From positions 1 to 64,000 of the forward strand of contig NZ_JACRVU010000010.1 of NCBI RefSeq assembly GCF_018811945.1: a DNA stretch of 64,000 bases, read 5' to 3'. The notes under the pieces are model-generated. The model made no database searches, was not told the origin of the DNA, and saw only the letters and a program-made list of their open reading frames with translations. This document shows positions 1-8,351 of this stretch, one piece after another (within the stretch, counting starts at the first letter, position 1; every line of letters begins with the position of its first letter). The stretch comes from Gluconobacter sp. P1C6_b (lineage in GTDB: Bacteria > Pseudomonadota > Alphaproteobacteria > Acetobacterales > Acetobacteraceae). The position numbers and the translations under genes were made by a program.

Positions 1-161
1 TCATGCATGTCTCGCCAGGGGCAACCTGTGCGCAGAACATGCAGCATACCATTGAGGAACCGGCGATTGTCTCCAGCCGGACGCGCCCAACGTCCGCGTT
101 CAGCCGGCAGAAGTGGACCAATGATCGCCCATTCCTGATCCGTCAGATCACCTCGTGCCAT
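1..161 (-). CDS. IS5-family transposase, N-terminal part (runs off window edge)
   Basis: Reading the minus strand from an ATG at 159-161 gives 53 codons beginning MARGDLTDQEWAIIGPLLP and continuing through RFLNGMLHVLRTGCPWRDM. This is the start of the DDE transposases of the IS5 family (IS1031/IS427-like) that are frequent in Gluconobacter and relatives. The LTDQEW..I.PLLP opening and the GCPWRDM block are the recognisable family features. The catalytic DDE residues lie beyond the edge, so it cannot be judged whether the enzyme is intact. A purine-rich Shine-Dalgarno site is not obvious. The gene reads away from the neighbouring esterase and ends outside the window. Confidence 0.85.
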   Translation of the reverse strand, partial: MARGDLTDQEWAIIGPLLPAERGRWARPAGDNRRFLNGMLHVLRTGCPWRDMH

Positions 162-244
162 GCCTGCTCCACTGTACTGCCTTCATTGAAGACAACAGTG
201 AATCAGATCTCACGCAGATCGTATAGACCTTTTGTCAACGTGAC
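1..244 (-). mobile_element. Insertion sequence end, IS5 family (partial)
   Basis: The transposase at 1-161 and about 80 bases upstream of it should form one end of an IS whose remainder lies left of the window. The outer boundary is inferred. A segment around 225-248 has the look of a terminal repeat followed by a CTAG that contains the stop codon of the esterase at 245-247. The second inverted repeat is not visible, so the exact end and any target duplication cannot be confirmed. Confidence 0.5.
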
Positions 245-1732
245 CTAGGTTCTGACCTGATCCAGAAGCCAGTGCCGTGCGGCGGCGATATGGAAAAATT
301 TCCGTGCGGATCCCATGTGATCCACGCCTTCAAATGTCAGGAAAGTTATGTTGCCGCCTTCCGCAAGATAGCCGTTGATCTGTCTCGTCAGGGCATCTTG
401 CCGATCGGCTGGAAAGATCAGCGCAGGGTCCAGATTATGGTCGGGGCGCGTGATTTTCGCTCCTGCCTGTTTCCAGACGGGAAGACATTTCTCATTCCAG
501 GGTGTGGCTTTATTGTCTTCCGAGCCGGTTATGATCAGAAGTTTCTGATTGGCGAGCGTAACAACATCGGATGGACGCTGCTGCCCTGCAATGATCAGTC
601 CGGCCGCGAAAGTCTGGGGATGTTTTGCCATCAGCCAGAGCGAGGTCATGGCCCCCATGGACCAGCCCGTGCAATAGACCCTCTTGGGATCAATTTTCAG
701 GACCTTGTCCGATCGGTCCGGCAGGTTGGGGTTGCCGTAGTTCCACGTATTGCTCAGAAGCGATTCAACGAGCCTGTATGTGTTTTCGACGTCAGAAGTG
801 TGCTCCCAGTAATCATTCATGGTCGTACGCTCATAACGCGGCGTGATGACCACACATGCATGCTCGTCCTGCACTTCAGGCAGGCTCCAGATACTGGCGA
901 TGCACTGTTCAGTCAGCGTCTGCGCGCAGGTCCCATCAGGGCTGGTTCCCGAATGGGTCACGGCCAGGATTAGCGGGTAGGAGCGGTTTTCTCCGCCTTT
1001 TTCCAGGAAGGATTTCGGCAGGTAAATGCTGTATTCCAGCCAGGCCGAACGCGTATCGTCCCACCACCAGTGGTTCTGTTCCCACGCATCCACACCCCGG
1101 ATTGCGACGTTGTTGCCGTGTCGGCCGCTATTGCTCCAGACGGTCTGGCTTGCAGCGTAGGTCACTCCGCCGACTGTGCGGACACCATGTTTCTGGATCA
1201 GGCTTACCCGGTCACTGTCCATGGTGGGGAGGCTGAGATCCGGGTCGTGGTGGAATTCGGCAATGACAAACCGACCTTCTACGCTCTTGCCGTCGGGACG
1301 CAGCGCTGCTTCGCTATTGGTGTAGATTGCCGAGACGGGGCGAGGGTGGGCAACCGCCGAGGTATCGTTCTTGTCGGGTTCCTGCGGCATTCCGGCAAAA
1401 AAGCCTTTGGCCGCGGGAAAGACAGCAGTGGCATAGGTGTCTGTTGTCAGATTGGCCGGATCAATGGCGACATCATATTCCGCTGCAATACCGTAGACCT
1501 TTTCACCGCCGCCAGTGACGTCGCATAACGCGCAGATCCCCTGAAGTCCCGGAGTTTTCTTGCGCTGCGGTCCCGGACCGTCAAAACCATCTGGTCCACC
1601 GGACGACGCTGCCATGAAACCATGTCCTCCACCGGCCGCGCGGGCCTGCGACGCTCCCAGTCCAATGGTCGAAGCGGTGCTGGCGAGAGCGGCCCCCGCG
1701 GTCAGGAATTTGCGTCTTGAGACAGCGGTCAT
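245..1732 (-). CDS. Tat-exported serine esterase (PHB depolymerase/feruloyl esterase-like)
   Basis: 495 residues from the ATG at 1730-1732, which is preceded by AGGAGA. Longer in-frame extensions upstream lack this and cross the promoter region. The N-terminus carries a twin-arginine signal (SRRKFL at 5-10, then a small-residue hydrophobic stretch and SQARA), so the protein should be exported folded. The second half is an alpha/beta hydrolase: nucleophile elbow GWSMG at 356-360 (Ser358), a likely acid near Asp406 in GSEDNK, and His472 in GVDHMG. Overall it resembles polyhydroxybutyrate depolymerase or feruloyl-esterase type enzymes, with a long N-terminal region (40-230) that I do not recognise. 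The substrate is unknown. The IS end lies immediately at its stop codon, so the extreme C-terminus may have been altered by the insertion. Confidence 0.7.
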   Translation of the reverse strand: MTAVSRRKFLTAGAALASTASTIGLGASQARAAGGGHGFMAASSGGPDGFDGPGPQRKKTPGLQGICALCDVTGGGEKVYGIAAEYDVAIDPANLTTDTYATAVFPAAKGFFAGMPQEPDKNDTSAVAHPRPVSAIYTNSEAALRPDGKSVEGRFVIAEFHHDPDLSLPTMDSDRVSLIQKHGVRTVGGVTYAASQTVWSNSGRHGNNVAIRGVDAWEQNHWWWDDTRSAWLEYSIYLPKSFLEKGGENRSYPLILAVTHSGTSPDGTCAQTLTEQCIASIWSLPEVQDEHACVVITPRYERTTMNDYWEHTSDVENTYRLVESLLSNTWNYGNPNLPDRSDKVLKIDPKRVYCTGWSMGAMTSLWLMAKHPQTFAAGLIIAGQQRPSDVVTLANQKLLIITGSEDNKATPWNEKCLPVWKQAGAKITRPDHNLDPALIFPADRQDALTRQINGYLAEGGNITFLTFEGVDHMGSARKFFHIAAARHWLLDQVRT

Positions 1733-1856
1733 GGTTTCTCCTGGAGTTCGGTCTGGCCCTTGATCTGTGCCCAGCATTAATACTGAGATCGTTTGAAGAC
1801 AAAACTCCTGAAATATTTTCTTACTCAGCCCGCATAAGGCCGTAAAAGACCTCCGC

Positions 1857-3059
1857 CTAGGCCCATTGCGGGAAGGGATCCGCAAGATGGTCGTAATGCC
1901 ATGGCATGAAAACGCCATTCTGTGTGGAGGGGACAAGGCAGTTATCCAGTGCGGCGCGGATCGCGGCTTCATCCATGCCTGCGCCGATAAAGACAAGTTC
2001 CTGCCTGCGATCGCCATAAACATCGTCCCAGTATCCCGCGAGCGTCGCCTTCCAAGCCTCATCGTCCGGCCAGTTCTGATGCGGAACACTGGCCCACCAG
2101 CGTCCCGCAGCCTGATGGCGGGCCAGTGCGCCGGCAATACTCAGATCCCCGACCCAGTCCGGCCGGGTTGCGAGCCAGAAATAGCCTTTGACCCGTACAA
2201 CGCCCTGCCAGGATTGCGCGATGAAGTCAGCGAAAGTTTCCGGATTGAAGGGGCGGCGGGCACGATAGATAAAACTGCCGATACCATATTCTTCGGTTTC
2301 GGGACGATGTTCTGCATGTCCGTACAGCTCTTGGAACCATGTGGGATGCTGATGCGCACGATCAAAATCAAAACGTCCCGTATTCAGGATCTGATCCAGC
2401 GCAACCCGGCTCTGGCTTGTTTCGATCAGAACCGCATCGGCGTTCAGGGAGCGGATGATCAGCCGTGCGGCCTCAGCCTGCCCGGGCGTGGCCGTATCAA
2501 TCTTGTTGAGAATGATGACATCCGCGAACTCGATCTGGTCGACGAACAGATCCACAAGCGCCCGTTCGTCGTCCTCTCCCGCTACTTCACCCCGGTCCCG
2601 AAGAAAATCGGTAGAACCATAATCCCGCAGCAGGTTCACGGCATCCACCACCGTGACCATCGTATCGAGGCGCGCGATATCGCTCAGACTACGGCCTTCC
2701 TCATCGCGGAATTCAAAGGTGGCTGCGACCGGAAGAGGCTCGGCGATACCGGTTGATTCAATCAGCAGGTAATCAAACCGCCGTTCTGCAGCCAGCCGCG
2801 CAACTTCCGTCAGAAGATCATCCCGCAGCGTGCAGCAGATGCAGCCATTGGTCATTTCCACCAGCTTTTCCTCTGTCCGCGAGAGGTTGCTCCCCCCGTT
2901 GCGGATGAACTGGGCATCGATGTTCACATCGCTCATGTCATTGACGATGACGGCCACTCTCAGCCCTTCGCGATTGTGCAGGACGTGATTGAGAAGCGTT
3001 GTCTTGCCAGCCCCCAGGAAACCGGAAAGAACAGTCACGGGCAATCGGGTATCCGACAT
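1857..3059 (-). CDS. COG0523 (CobW/ZigA-type) metal-chaperone GTPase
   Basis: 400 residues, starting at the ATG that gives [20 protein letters not shown]. It shows the Walker A loop GFLGAGKT (13-20), the family's metal-binding CICC motif (73-76), an ESTGIAEP segment and the NKID guanine-specificity motif, followed by a CobW C-terminal domain. COG0523 proteins are GTP-dependent metal chaperones. The subgroup controlled by Zur is thought to supply zinc to client enzymes when zinc is scarce. A zinc role is supported here by the Zur-like palindrome 48 bases upstream (3107-3122) and by the divergent DUF1826 gene. There is no long His tract, only scattered histidines near the C-terminal domain (AHQH, HAEH). 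The in-frame extension upstream of 3059 crosses the operator and is not used. Confidence 0.88.
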   Translation of the reverse strand: MSDTRLPVTVLSGFLGAGKTTLLNHVLHNREGLRVAVIVNDMSDVNIDAQFIRNGGSNLSRTEEKLVEMTNGCICCTLRDDLLTEVARLAAERRFDYLLIESTGIAEPLPVAATFEFRDEEGRSLSDIARLDTMVTVVDAVNLLRDYGSTDFLRDRGEVAGEDDERALVDLFVDQIEFADVIILNKIDTATPGQAEAARLIIRSLNADAVLIETSQSRVALDQILNTGRFDFDRAHQHPTWFQELYGHAEHRPETEEYGIGSFIYRARRPFNPETFADFIAQSWQGVVRVKGYFWLATRPDWVGDLSIAGALARHQAAGRWWASVPHQNWPDDEAWKATLAGYWDDVYGDRRQELVFIGAGMDEAAIRAALDNCLVPSTQNGVFMPWHYDHLADPFPQWA

Positions 3060-3106
3060 GAAGGGAAGATCCTTGCAGAAAGAAGTTGATACGCCTCTAT
3101 TGATCA

Positions 3107-3122
3107 TTATGTTATAACATAA
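3107..3122. promoter_or_regulatory. Zur-box-like palindrome in divergent promoter
   Basis: TTATGTTATAACATAA is a perfect 16-base palindrome containing the TGTTATAACA core of proteobacterial Zur operators. It lies between two divergent genes (COG0523 GTPase on the left, DUF1826 protein on the right), 24 bases before the right-hand ATG. Both partners are typical zinc-starvation genes, so repression by Zur with zinc is the natural reading. No zur gene is in the window. Confidence 0.75.
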
Positions 3123-3146
3123 CAATTCCAAAGAAAGCCATCCTTC

Positions 3147-3752
3147 ATGTCTGTATGCCCAACACGCGGCCGTCTGGATCACCTGATATCCTTCAGGGGC
3201 ATCCTGTCTCCCCATCGCAGTCTCCAGAGTCACGAGATGGATATCCCGCCATCCCTTCAAGCAGCGGCTGAGGCCTACCTTCAGAGAGAGCCACGCCTGC
3301 TCATGGCGAAGGGTACGCTTCCCGAAGTCGCGGCCCAGCTTGAAACCAGAGTTCCTGAACAGGCGCAGCTTCTGATGCAGGACATGCTGGAGCTTGCTGA
3401 ACTTTACAGCGCTGTTTCCGGGCATCGGAACCTGCGTGTGCGGTTGGAAAAGATCACCACAGACAGCTGTCGCAAATTCCATGTCGACTGTGTGGATCTG
3501 CGTCTGCTTCGAACCTATGTGGGGCCGGGCGTTCAGTGGACAGCCGATCAGGGACATTCAGTACATGAATCTTCGACCGGCTCTGTTGTTTTCCTGAAGG
3601 GAAAGCATTTTCCGGGATGGGAGGGGGCCGAAAAGATTCATCACCGTTCCCCACCTCTGTCATCCCGCCCGGCCGCAGAGCGGATCAGGCTTCTTCTCAC
3701 GATCGACGAAGCAGGCGCCTGCGCTGATGCGAATTTCGGCATGGTCGCCTGA
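3147..3752 (+). CDS. DUF1826 family protein, zinc-starvation associated
   Basis: 201 residues from ATG 3147; an internal Met at 3237 ([15 protein letters not shown]) is an alternative start. The central [22 protein letters not shown] and a later HHRSPP resemble the DUF1826 family. Members of that family often sit beside Zur-regulated COG0523 GTPases. The conserved His, Asp and Cys residues (FHVDC) could bind metal, but no reaction is known. It is transcribed away from the GTPase gene across a shared Zur-like operator, so the two are probably induced together when zinc is low. Confidence 0.65.
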   Translation: MSVCPTRGRLDHLISFRGILSPHRSLQSHEMDIPPSLQAAAEAYLQREPRLLMAKGTLPEVAAQLETRVPEQAQLLMQDMLELAELYSAVSGHRNLRVRLEKITTDSCRKFHVDCVDLRLLRTYVGPGVQWTADQGHSVHESSTGSVVFLKGKHFPGWEGAEKIHHRSPPLSSRPAAERIRLLLTIDEAGACADANFGMVA

Positions 3753-3924
3753 CACGACCAACCTATCCCTCCGGGATAGTGGGCTTTCCGAACTCATCAC
3801 ATTATATGTCACATATATTCGTGTTATATCACAGATAAATGTGTTCTATATATCACCTATGATGTTATGAGGGCTCATCGTTCTTATCGCTCGATGAGTT
3901 GCCACGCTGTCTGGAGGGTGTTCA
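3753..3924 (+). promoter_or_regulatory. Leader of the tetritol/tetrulose operon with operator-like repeats
   Basis: This AT-rich 172-base gap before the FGGY kinase contains ATATGT-C-ACATAT (3804-3816), a perfect 6+6 inverted repeat. It also holds three related elements ending in CAC: TTATATGTCAC (3802-3812), GTTATATCAC (3823-3832) and CTATATATCAC (3846-3856), spaced 20 and 24 bases apart. The second and third also begin with GTG, giving GTG...CAC symmetry. The arrangement suggests several binding sites for one regulator near the promoter. A Shine-Dalgarno GGAGGG at 3913-3918 serves the ATG at 3925. No regulator gene is adjacent. Confidence 0.5.
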
Positions 3925-5529
3925 ATGCGCCAGGATTTCACCATCGGAATCGACAGTGGTTCCACGACGACCAAAGCCGTGGTGTTTTCGCCGACCGGGG
4001 CGATCACAGGGACGGGGCGTCGTCGTGTTCCACAGCATATGGACCGTCCGCACCATGTTGAAAGGGACATGCATGAGGCCTGGGAGGCGGTAATCGGTGC
4101 GGTTCAGGACGCACTGACGGATGCAGGGATTGACGGCTCAGCGATTGCCGCCGTCGGGGTGACCGCACATGGGGACGGTGTTTTTCTACTTGACCGTTCA
4201 AGTAATCCGTTGGGGCGGGGAATCATGTCGCTCGACAGCCGTGCTACGGCGCTCCATGAGCGCTGGCAGCGCGACGGCCTGTCCGATCTGGTTCTTCCGG
4301 TGGCGGGTCAGCGTCCTTATGCCTATTCGGCCAACACGCTTCTGGCCTGGATACGGGAAAACGAACCGGAACGTTATGCAGCGATCGGGTCTGTCATCTT
4401 CGCCAAGGATTGGATCCGGTACTGCCTGACTGGCGAGATTACGACGGATCTGACGGAAGCCAGCACGTCTTTCACGGATCTGCACACACAGAACTACAGC
4501 GATGAACTGCTTGAAATCCTGGGATTGCAGGACATCCGAAAGGCGCTGCCGGAGATGCGCCTGTCCTGTGAAAGCGGTGGTGTCCTCACGCCTGAGGCTG
4601 CTTGCCGAACCGGGTTGAGGGCTGGAACGCCTGTTTCGGTCGGCTTGCATGACGTCACGGCGGCTGCGGTCGGTGTGGGTCATACGCAGGCCGGGGATCT
4701 TTCGATTACGGCGGGGACGTTCTCAATTAATGAAGTGTTCCGGGACCGGCCAGTCGTCGGGGAAGGCTGGGCCTGTCGCGCCGGATATCGTCGTGGCCTG
4801 TGGAACTGCATGGCCATTTCACCAGCGTCCTCCAGCAATCTTGACTGGCTGGCCAGGCTTCTGAAGCCCGAGGAACAGGACGCGGCCCGGCAGCTTTCGG
4901 CGGAAATGGAAAGCCGCCTGTCAAAGCCGGGCGGACGGCATCAGGTTCCGCTGTACCATCCTTTCCTGTTCGGATCGCCCTATGAAGCGCCGGCCAGTGC
5001 TTCGCTGTTTGGGGTCCAGTCCTGGCACGACCGGGCGGACCTGTTCCAGGCGATGGTGGAAGGGACGATCTTCAATCATCGCGAGCATGTCGATGCCCTG
5101 CGCCAGACAGGCCCGGTCCGCAGGATCGGCGTATCTGGCGGCGGCAGTGGCCAGCCGGTGATTGCACAGATGTTCGCCGATATTCTGGGAGCTGACGTGG
5201 AAATACCGGAAGTGCGTGAAGCAGGGGCGCTGGGGGCCGCCCTGACAGCCAGCGTCTCCATCGGACGGTACGCCGATCTGGAAGAAGCCGTATTCTCCCA
5301 GATCATTCCGATGCAGACATACAGACCCCAGACTGAACGGCGTCGCGTTTATGAAGGGATTTACCGGCGTTATGTCGCTCTGACCCAGGCCATGCGGCCT
5401 TTCTGGTCGGATCTTTATGATGGCGGCCTGGCTCAGGTAGAGCCCGTTGCAGAGCCTGTCGGCGTGGAGAAGGGCGCTGTCCTGAACTATGCCGCAATGG
5501 GCTTCATGCCGCAGGAGGCAAGGCCATGA
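3925..5529 (+). CDS. FGGY-family carbohydrate kinase, likely erythritol/tetritol kinase (EryA-like)
   Basis: 534 residues with an excellent RBS (GGAGGG, 6 bases before the ATG). The N-terminal phosphate-binding loop IGIDSGSTTTKAVVF and the second-domain SGGGSGQPVIAQMFADILG plus REAGALGAAL are standard FGGY motifs for ATP-dependent phosphorylation of polyols and ketoses. The next gene (4-base overlap) encodes a GlpD/EryB-like flavoprotein, and tetrulose-phosphate isomerase relatives follow. The most fitting role is therefore phosphorylation of erythritol or another tetritol in the cytoplasm, as EryA does in Brucella and rhizobia. Xylulokinase or ribulokinase activity cannot be excluded from sequence. 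First gene of the operon. Confidence 0.7.
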   Translation: MRQDFTIGIDSGSTTTKAVVFSPTGAITGTGRRRVPQHMDRPHHVERDMHEAWEAVIGAVQDALTDAGIDGSAIAAVGVTAHGDGVFLLDRSSNPLGRGIMSLDSRATALHERWQRDGLSDLVLPVAGQRPYAYSANTLLAWIRENEPERYAAIGSVIFAKDWIRYCLTGEITTDLTEASTSFTDLHTQNYSDELLEILGLQDIRKALPEMRLSCESGGVLTPEAACRTGLRAGTPVSVGLHDVTAAAVGVGHTQAGDLSITAGTFSINEVFRDRPVVGEGWACRAGYRRGLWNCMAISPASSSNLDWLARLLKPEEQDAARQLSAEMESRLSKPGGRHQVPLYHPFLFGSPYEAPASASLFGVQSWHDRADLFQAMVEGTIFNHREHVDALRQTGPVRRIGVSGGGSGQPVIAQMFADILGADVEIPEVREAGALGAALTASVSIGRYADLEEAVFSQIIPMQTYRPQTERRRVYEGIYRRYVALTQAMRPFWSDLYDGGLAQVEPVAEPVGVEKGAVLNYAAMGFMPQEARP

Positions 5530-7235
5530 AGGGGATCGCCTCCATACCGGACAACGCCACGTTCGACGTCGCGATCATCGGGGCCGGGATCAATGGAGCC
5601 GGCCTGTTCCGGGAACTGTCCCTTCAGGGGCTGCGTGTCCTTCTGGTGGATCGGAGTGACTTCTGCTCCGGCGCGTCGTGCGCGCCCTCCCGCCTGATCC
5701 ACGGCGGCATCAAATATCTCGAAACCGGCGAATTCCGGCTCGTGGCGCAGTCCACGCTGGAGCGCAATCTGCTGCTGCGTAACGCGCCGCATGTGGTCAA
5801 GCCCCTGCCGACCGTCCTGCCGATCCGTTCCTGGTTTGGCGGCATCGTGCCGTCGTTCCGGAAGTTTCTGAGGCTGGGCGGCAAAATGACGGATCGCGGT
5901 GCGCTCGTTCTGGAAGCCGGGTTGCAGATTTACGATTTTCTGGGGCGCCGTGCCCGGGTGATGCCGCGTCACAGCCTGTTCCTCAAGCGCCAGACACGGC
6001 AGGAATGGCCGCATATAGCGGCGGATGTCATGGCGACGGCACAATACTATGACGCCGCCATCACCCAGCCGGAACGTCTCGGTTATGAATGCGTGCGCGA
6101 CGGCCTGGATGTCGGGACGGACTGCGCGGTTTCGACCTACACGGTACCGCTGTCTTTTGCGGATGGGGTTCTGGAACTGCGGGACGAAAAAAGCGCTGAG
6201 ACGCGCCATGTCCGTCCTCGGATCATCGTCAATGCGGGTGGAGCGTGGATCGACCGGATCAATGCAGATCTGGGTCAGCAAACCCGTTATATCGGCGGAA
6301 CGAAAGGCAGCCATCTGCTCCTGCGACATGAGGGGCTTCTGCAGGAACTCCGTGGCCGCATGATGTATTTCGGAACACCGGACGGACGCATCTGCCTGGC
6401 TTATCCGTTCTATGGTCATGTGCTCGTCGGCTCGACCGATCTGCGGATTGATGATCCTGACAGTGCCGTCTGCACCGATGAAGAACAGGACTATATGCTG
6501 CGTATGCTCGGTGGCCTGTTCCCGGGCTTCCGGTTCAGTGCGGAAGATGTGGTCTACCGCTACAGCGGTGTCCGCCCGCTGCCGGCGACCAATGCCGCCG
6601 ATCCGGGAGCCATCAGCCGCGATCACATCATCCATGAAGACGTTCTGGACGGCATACCGCTCCTGTCGCTGGTTGGCGGGAAATGGACGACGTTTCGTGG
6701 ACTGGCGGAAGAAACGGCAGACAGTCTGCTGAAAATGCTCGGGGCGGAACGGCACCTGTCCACCCGGGACTTCCCGATCGGTGGCGGCCGCGACTACCCC
6801 ACGCCGGAACGGTATTCCGCCTATCTGGACGAGTTCTTCGTCACGCACGGCCTGCCGAGAGCGCGAGCGGCCCTGCTTCTGGAGCGCTATGGCTCCCGGG
6901 CCCGGGCGTTCGCCGTGTTCTGTCAGGAAAAGCCGGATGCGCCCCTACGCAGTCTGCCGTCCTATACGCGGCGTGAACTGGCTTTCATCGCCACCGATGA
7001 ACTGGTGCGCACGCTGTCAGATGTTCTGTTCCGCCGGACACCGATTGCCCTGAGCGGCCTTCTGACGCCGGACGTCGTCCGCGAAGCCGGGGCCATCGTG
7101 GGGGAAGCCCTTGAGTGGAGTGCTCAGGAAACAGAAGAGCAGTGTCTGCTGACCTGGCAGGAAGGGCAGGAGCGCCATCAGTTGAAAGGTGAGCTTCCGG
7201 CCGCATCGTTTTCACATACAGCCCTGAGGGCATGA
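5526..7235 (+). CDS. GlpD/EryB-like FAD-dependent polyol-phosphate dehydrogenase
   Basis: 569 residues. Its ATG overlaps the kinase stop by 4 bases (ATGA), so the two are translationally coupled. The N-terminal Rossmann fold (VAIIGAGINGAG, G19-x-G21-x-x-G24) and the following DRSDFCSGAS..SRLIHGGIKYLE are those of FAD-dependent glycerol-3-phosphate dehydrogenases. A C-terminal DAO_C-type domain begins near residue 400. EryB, the dehydrogenase of erythritol phosphate, belongs to this family. The expected reaction is oxidation of the kinase product to a tetrulose phosphate, with electrons passed to the membrane quinone pool. It is longer than typical EryB/GlpD (about 500 residues). Simple glycerol-3-phosphate oxidation is possible but fits the neighbours less well. 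Confidence 0.75.
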   Translation: MKGIASIPDNATFDVAIIGAGINGAGLFRELSLQGLRVLLVDRSDFCSGASCAPSRLIHGGIKYLETGEFRLVAQSTLERNLLLRNAPHVVKPLPTVLPIRSWFGGIVPSFRKFLRLGGKMTDRGALVLEAGLQIYDFLGRRARVMPRHSLFLKRQTRQEWPHIAADVMATAQYYDAAITQPERLGYECVRDGLDVGTDCAVSTYTVPLSFADGVLELRDEKSAETRHVRPRIIVNAGGAWIDRINADLGQQTRYIGGTKGSHLLLRHEGLLQELRGRMMYFGTPDGRICLAYPFYGHVLVGSTDLRIDDPDSAVCTDEEQDYMLRMLGGLFPGFRFSAEDVVYRYSGVRPLPATNAADPGAISRDHIIHEDVLDGIPLLSLVGGKWTTFRGLAEETADSLLKMLGAERHLSTRDFPIGGGRDYPTPERYSAYLDEFFVTHGLPRARAALLLERYGSRARAFAVFCQEKPDAPLRSLPSYTRRELAFIATDELVRTLSDVLFRRTPIALSGLLTPDVVREAGAIVGEALEWSAQETEEQCLLTWQEGQERHQLKGELPAASFSHTALRA

Positions 7236-7238
7236 ACC

Positions 7239-8231
7239 ATGAACCGTTACGAAGAAAAGATTGCCCGCATGGTGGCGGGGCAGGACAGCCGGACCGATTT
7301 CATCCTCGCGGATGCCAAGGATTCCGATATGGCGGCCGGAATCAGCGCCACGGGCCTGCATCGCCATCCCGTCTCCATGCAGGAAAAGCGCTCGCGCTTC
7401 CGGACCCGGCGCGACTATCTCGATGTGATCAGGACGATCCTCGATCAGGACGTCGTGGACATCATGCTGACTTCGGCTTCGATTCTGGAGACACTGCTTC
7501 AGGAAGATGCCTTCGCCGGGACCCGTATTCAGTCGGCCATCCGCGCCAATGATACCACAGATCTGTGGCGTGGCCGGGGAAGCAGCTATCAGAGCCAGAA
7601 ATCGGTTCCATTCCGTTCGGCATCCCTGATGAAAGCGCAGACCAATCTCGGCCTGTATTCCATGACCTTCAATGGCGATGCCGAGCAGGACAGTCTGGCG
7701 CTGGAGGAATTCGCCCGGTTTCGCGAAGAGGCGGCGGAGCGCCGTTTTTCGTATTTTCTGGAAGTGTTCAATCCCAATGAAGGGCGCATTTCCCGGGCGG
7801 ATCACGGCTTCTTCCTCAATGACATGATTGTCCGCTGCCTGGCAGGATTGCGGCGCGAAGAGCGGCCGGTTTTCCTCAAGGTGCCGTTCAATGGCGCAGA
7901 GGCGCTGACAGAACTCTGCGAGTTCGATCCATCAGTGATCGTCGGCATCATGGGCGGTGGAAGCGGTACGACCCGCGACTGTCTGGAACTCCTGCATCAG
8001 GCCCAGTGCTGCGGCGCGCGTGCGGCCCTGTTCGGCCGCAAGATCGTGGACGCAGACGATCCCGTCCTGCTGATCGAAGCCATGCGCAGTGTCACGGATG
8101 GTGCGCTATCGCCCATGGAAGCCACCCATCTCTATCATGAGAAAATGGGCAAGCGCGGACTGGTCGCCGGGCGCGATCTGGAGATCGACAGTGTAGTGAC
8201 GGAAACTGTCCTGTTGGAACGGGCGGCGTGA
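7239..8231 (+). CDS. TIM-barrel protein with class I aldolase features, function unassigned
   Basis: 330 residues, starting 3 bases after the flavoprotein stop. I do not recognise a named family with certainty. The pattern of strands suggests an (alpha/beta)8 barrel. ADAKDSD lies at 24-30. A lysine sits at the end of a strand in FLKVPFNG (Lys214), where class I aldolases carry their Schiff-base residue. It is followed by IVGIMGGGSGT (234-244) and ARAALFGRKI (260-269), which match the usual phosphate-binding ends of strands 7 and 8. In Brucella this operon slot is filled by EryC, a tetrulose-phosphate epimerase of the xylose-isomerase/AP-endonuclease superfamily. This protein does not look like that. 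It may replace EryC or be an aldolase on a C4 phosphate. Confidence 0.5.
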   Translation: MNRYEEKIARMVAGQDSRTDFILADAKDSDMAAGISATGLHRHPVSMQEKRSRFRTRRDYLDVIRTILDQDVVDIMLTSASILETLLQEDAFAGTRIQSAIRANDTTDLWRGRGSSYQSQKSVPFRSASLMKAQTNLGLYSMTFNGDAEQDSLALEEFARFREEAAERRFSYFLEVFNPNEGRISRADHGFFLNDMIVRCLAGLRREERPVFLKVPFNGAEALTELCEFDPSVIVGIMGGGSGTTRDCLELLHQAQCCGARAALFGRKIVDADDPVLLIEAMRSVTDGALSPMEATHLYHEKMGKRGLVAGRDLEIDSVVTETVLLERAA

Positions 8232-8305
8232 CGTTTGCGTGAAGGGTGAGGAACCTTTCAGCCGTATCGTTATTTTTGATATTCGTAACGTGTTTAGTGT
8301 TATGG

Positions 8306-8317
8306 TTTAGCGCTAAA
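8306..8317. promoter_or_regulatory. LacI-type operator-like palindrome inside the operon
   Basis: TTTAGCGCTAAA is a perfect 12-base palindrome with the central CG typical of LacI/GalR-family operators. It lies in the 120-base gap before the TIM-like isomerase gene. Two further GTTTAG half-sites flank it (8292-8297 and 8320-8325). This gap is the longest in the operon, and an internal regulated promoter is plausible here. No LacI-type gene lies in the window. Confidence 0.45.
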
Positions 8318-8351
8318 GTGGTTTAGATATCATTGGGCTGGGAGAATCGAT

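Noticed and set aside
3060-3557. Upstream extension of the COG0523 GTPase
   Set aside because: It crosses the Zur-like operator and runs antisense to the DUF1826 gene; the Walker A region begins right after the ATG at 3059.
5487-6848. Long open frame on the minus strand across the flavoprotein gene
   Set aside because: It is a mirror of the GC-rich codon pattern of the real gene, with no recognisable domain and Arg/Gln/Pro-heavy composition.
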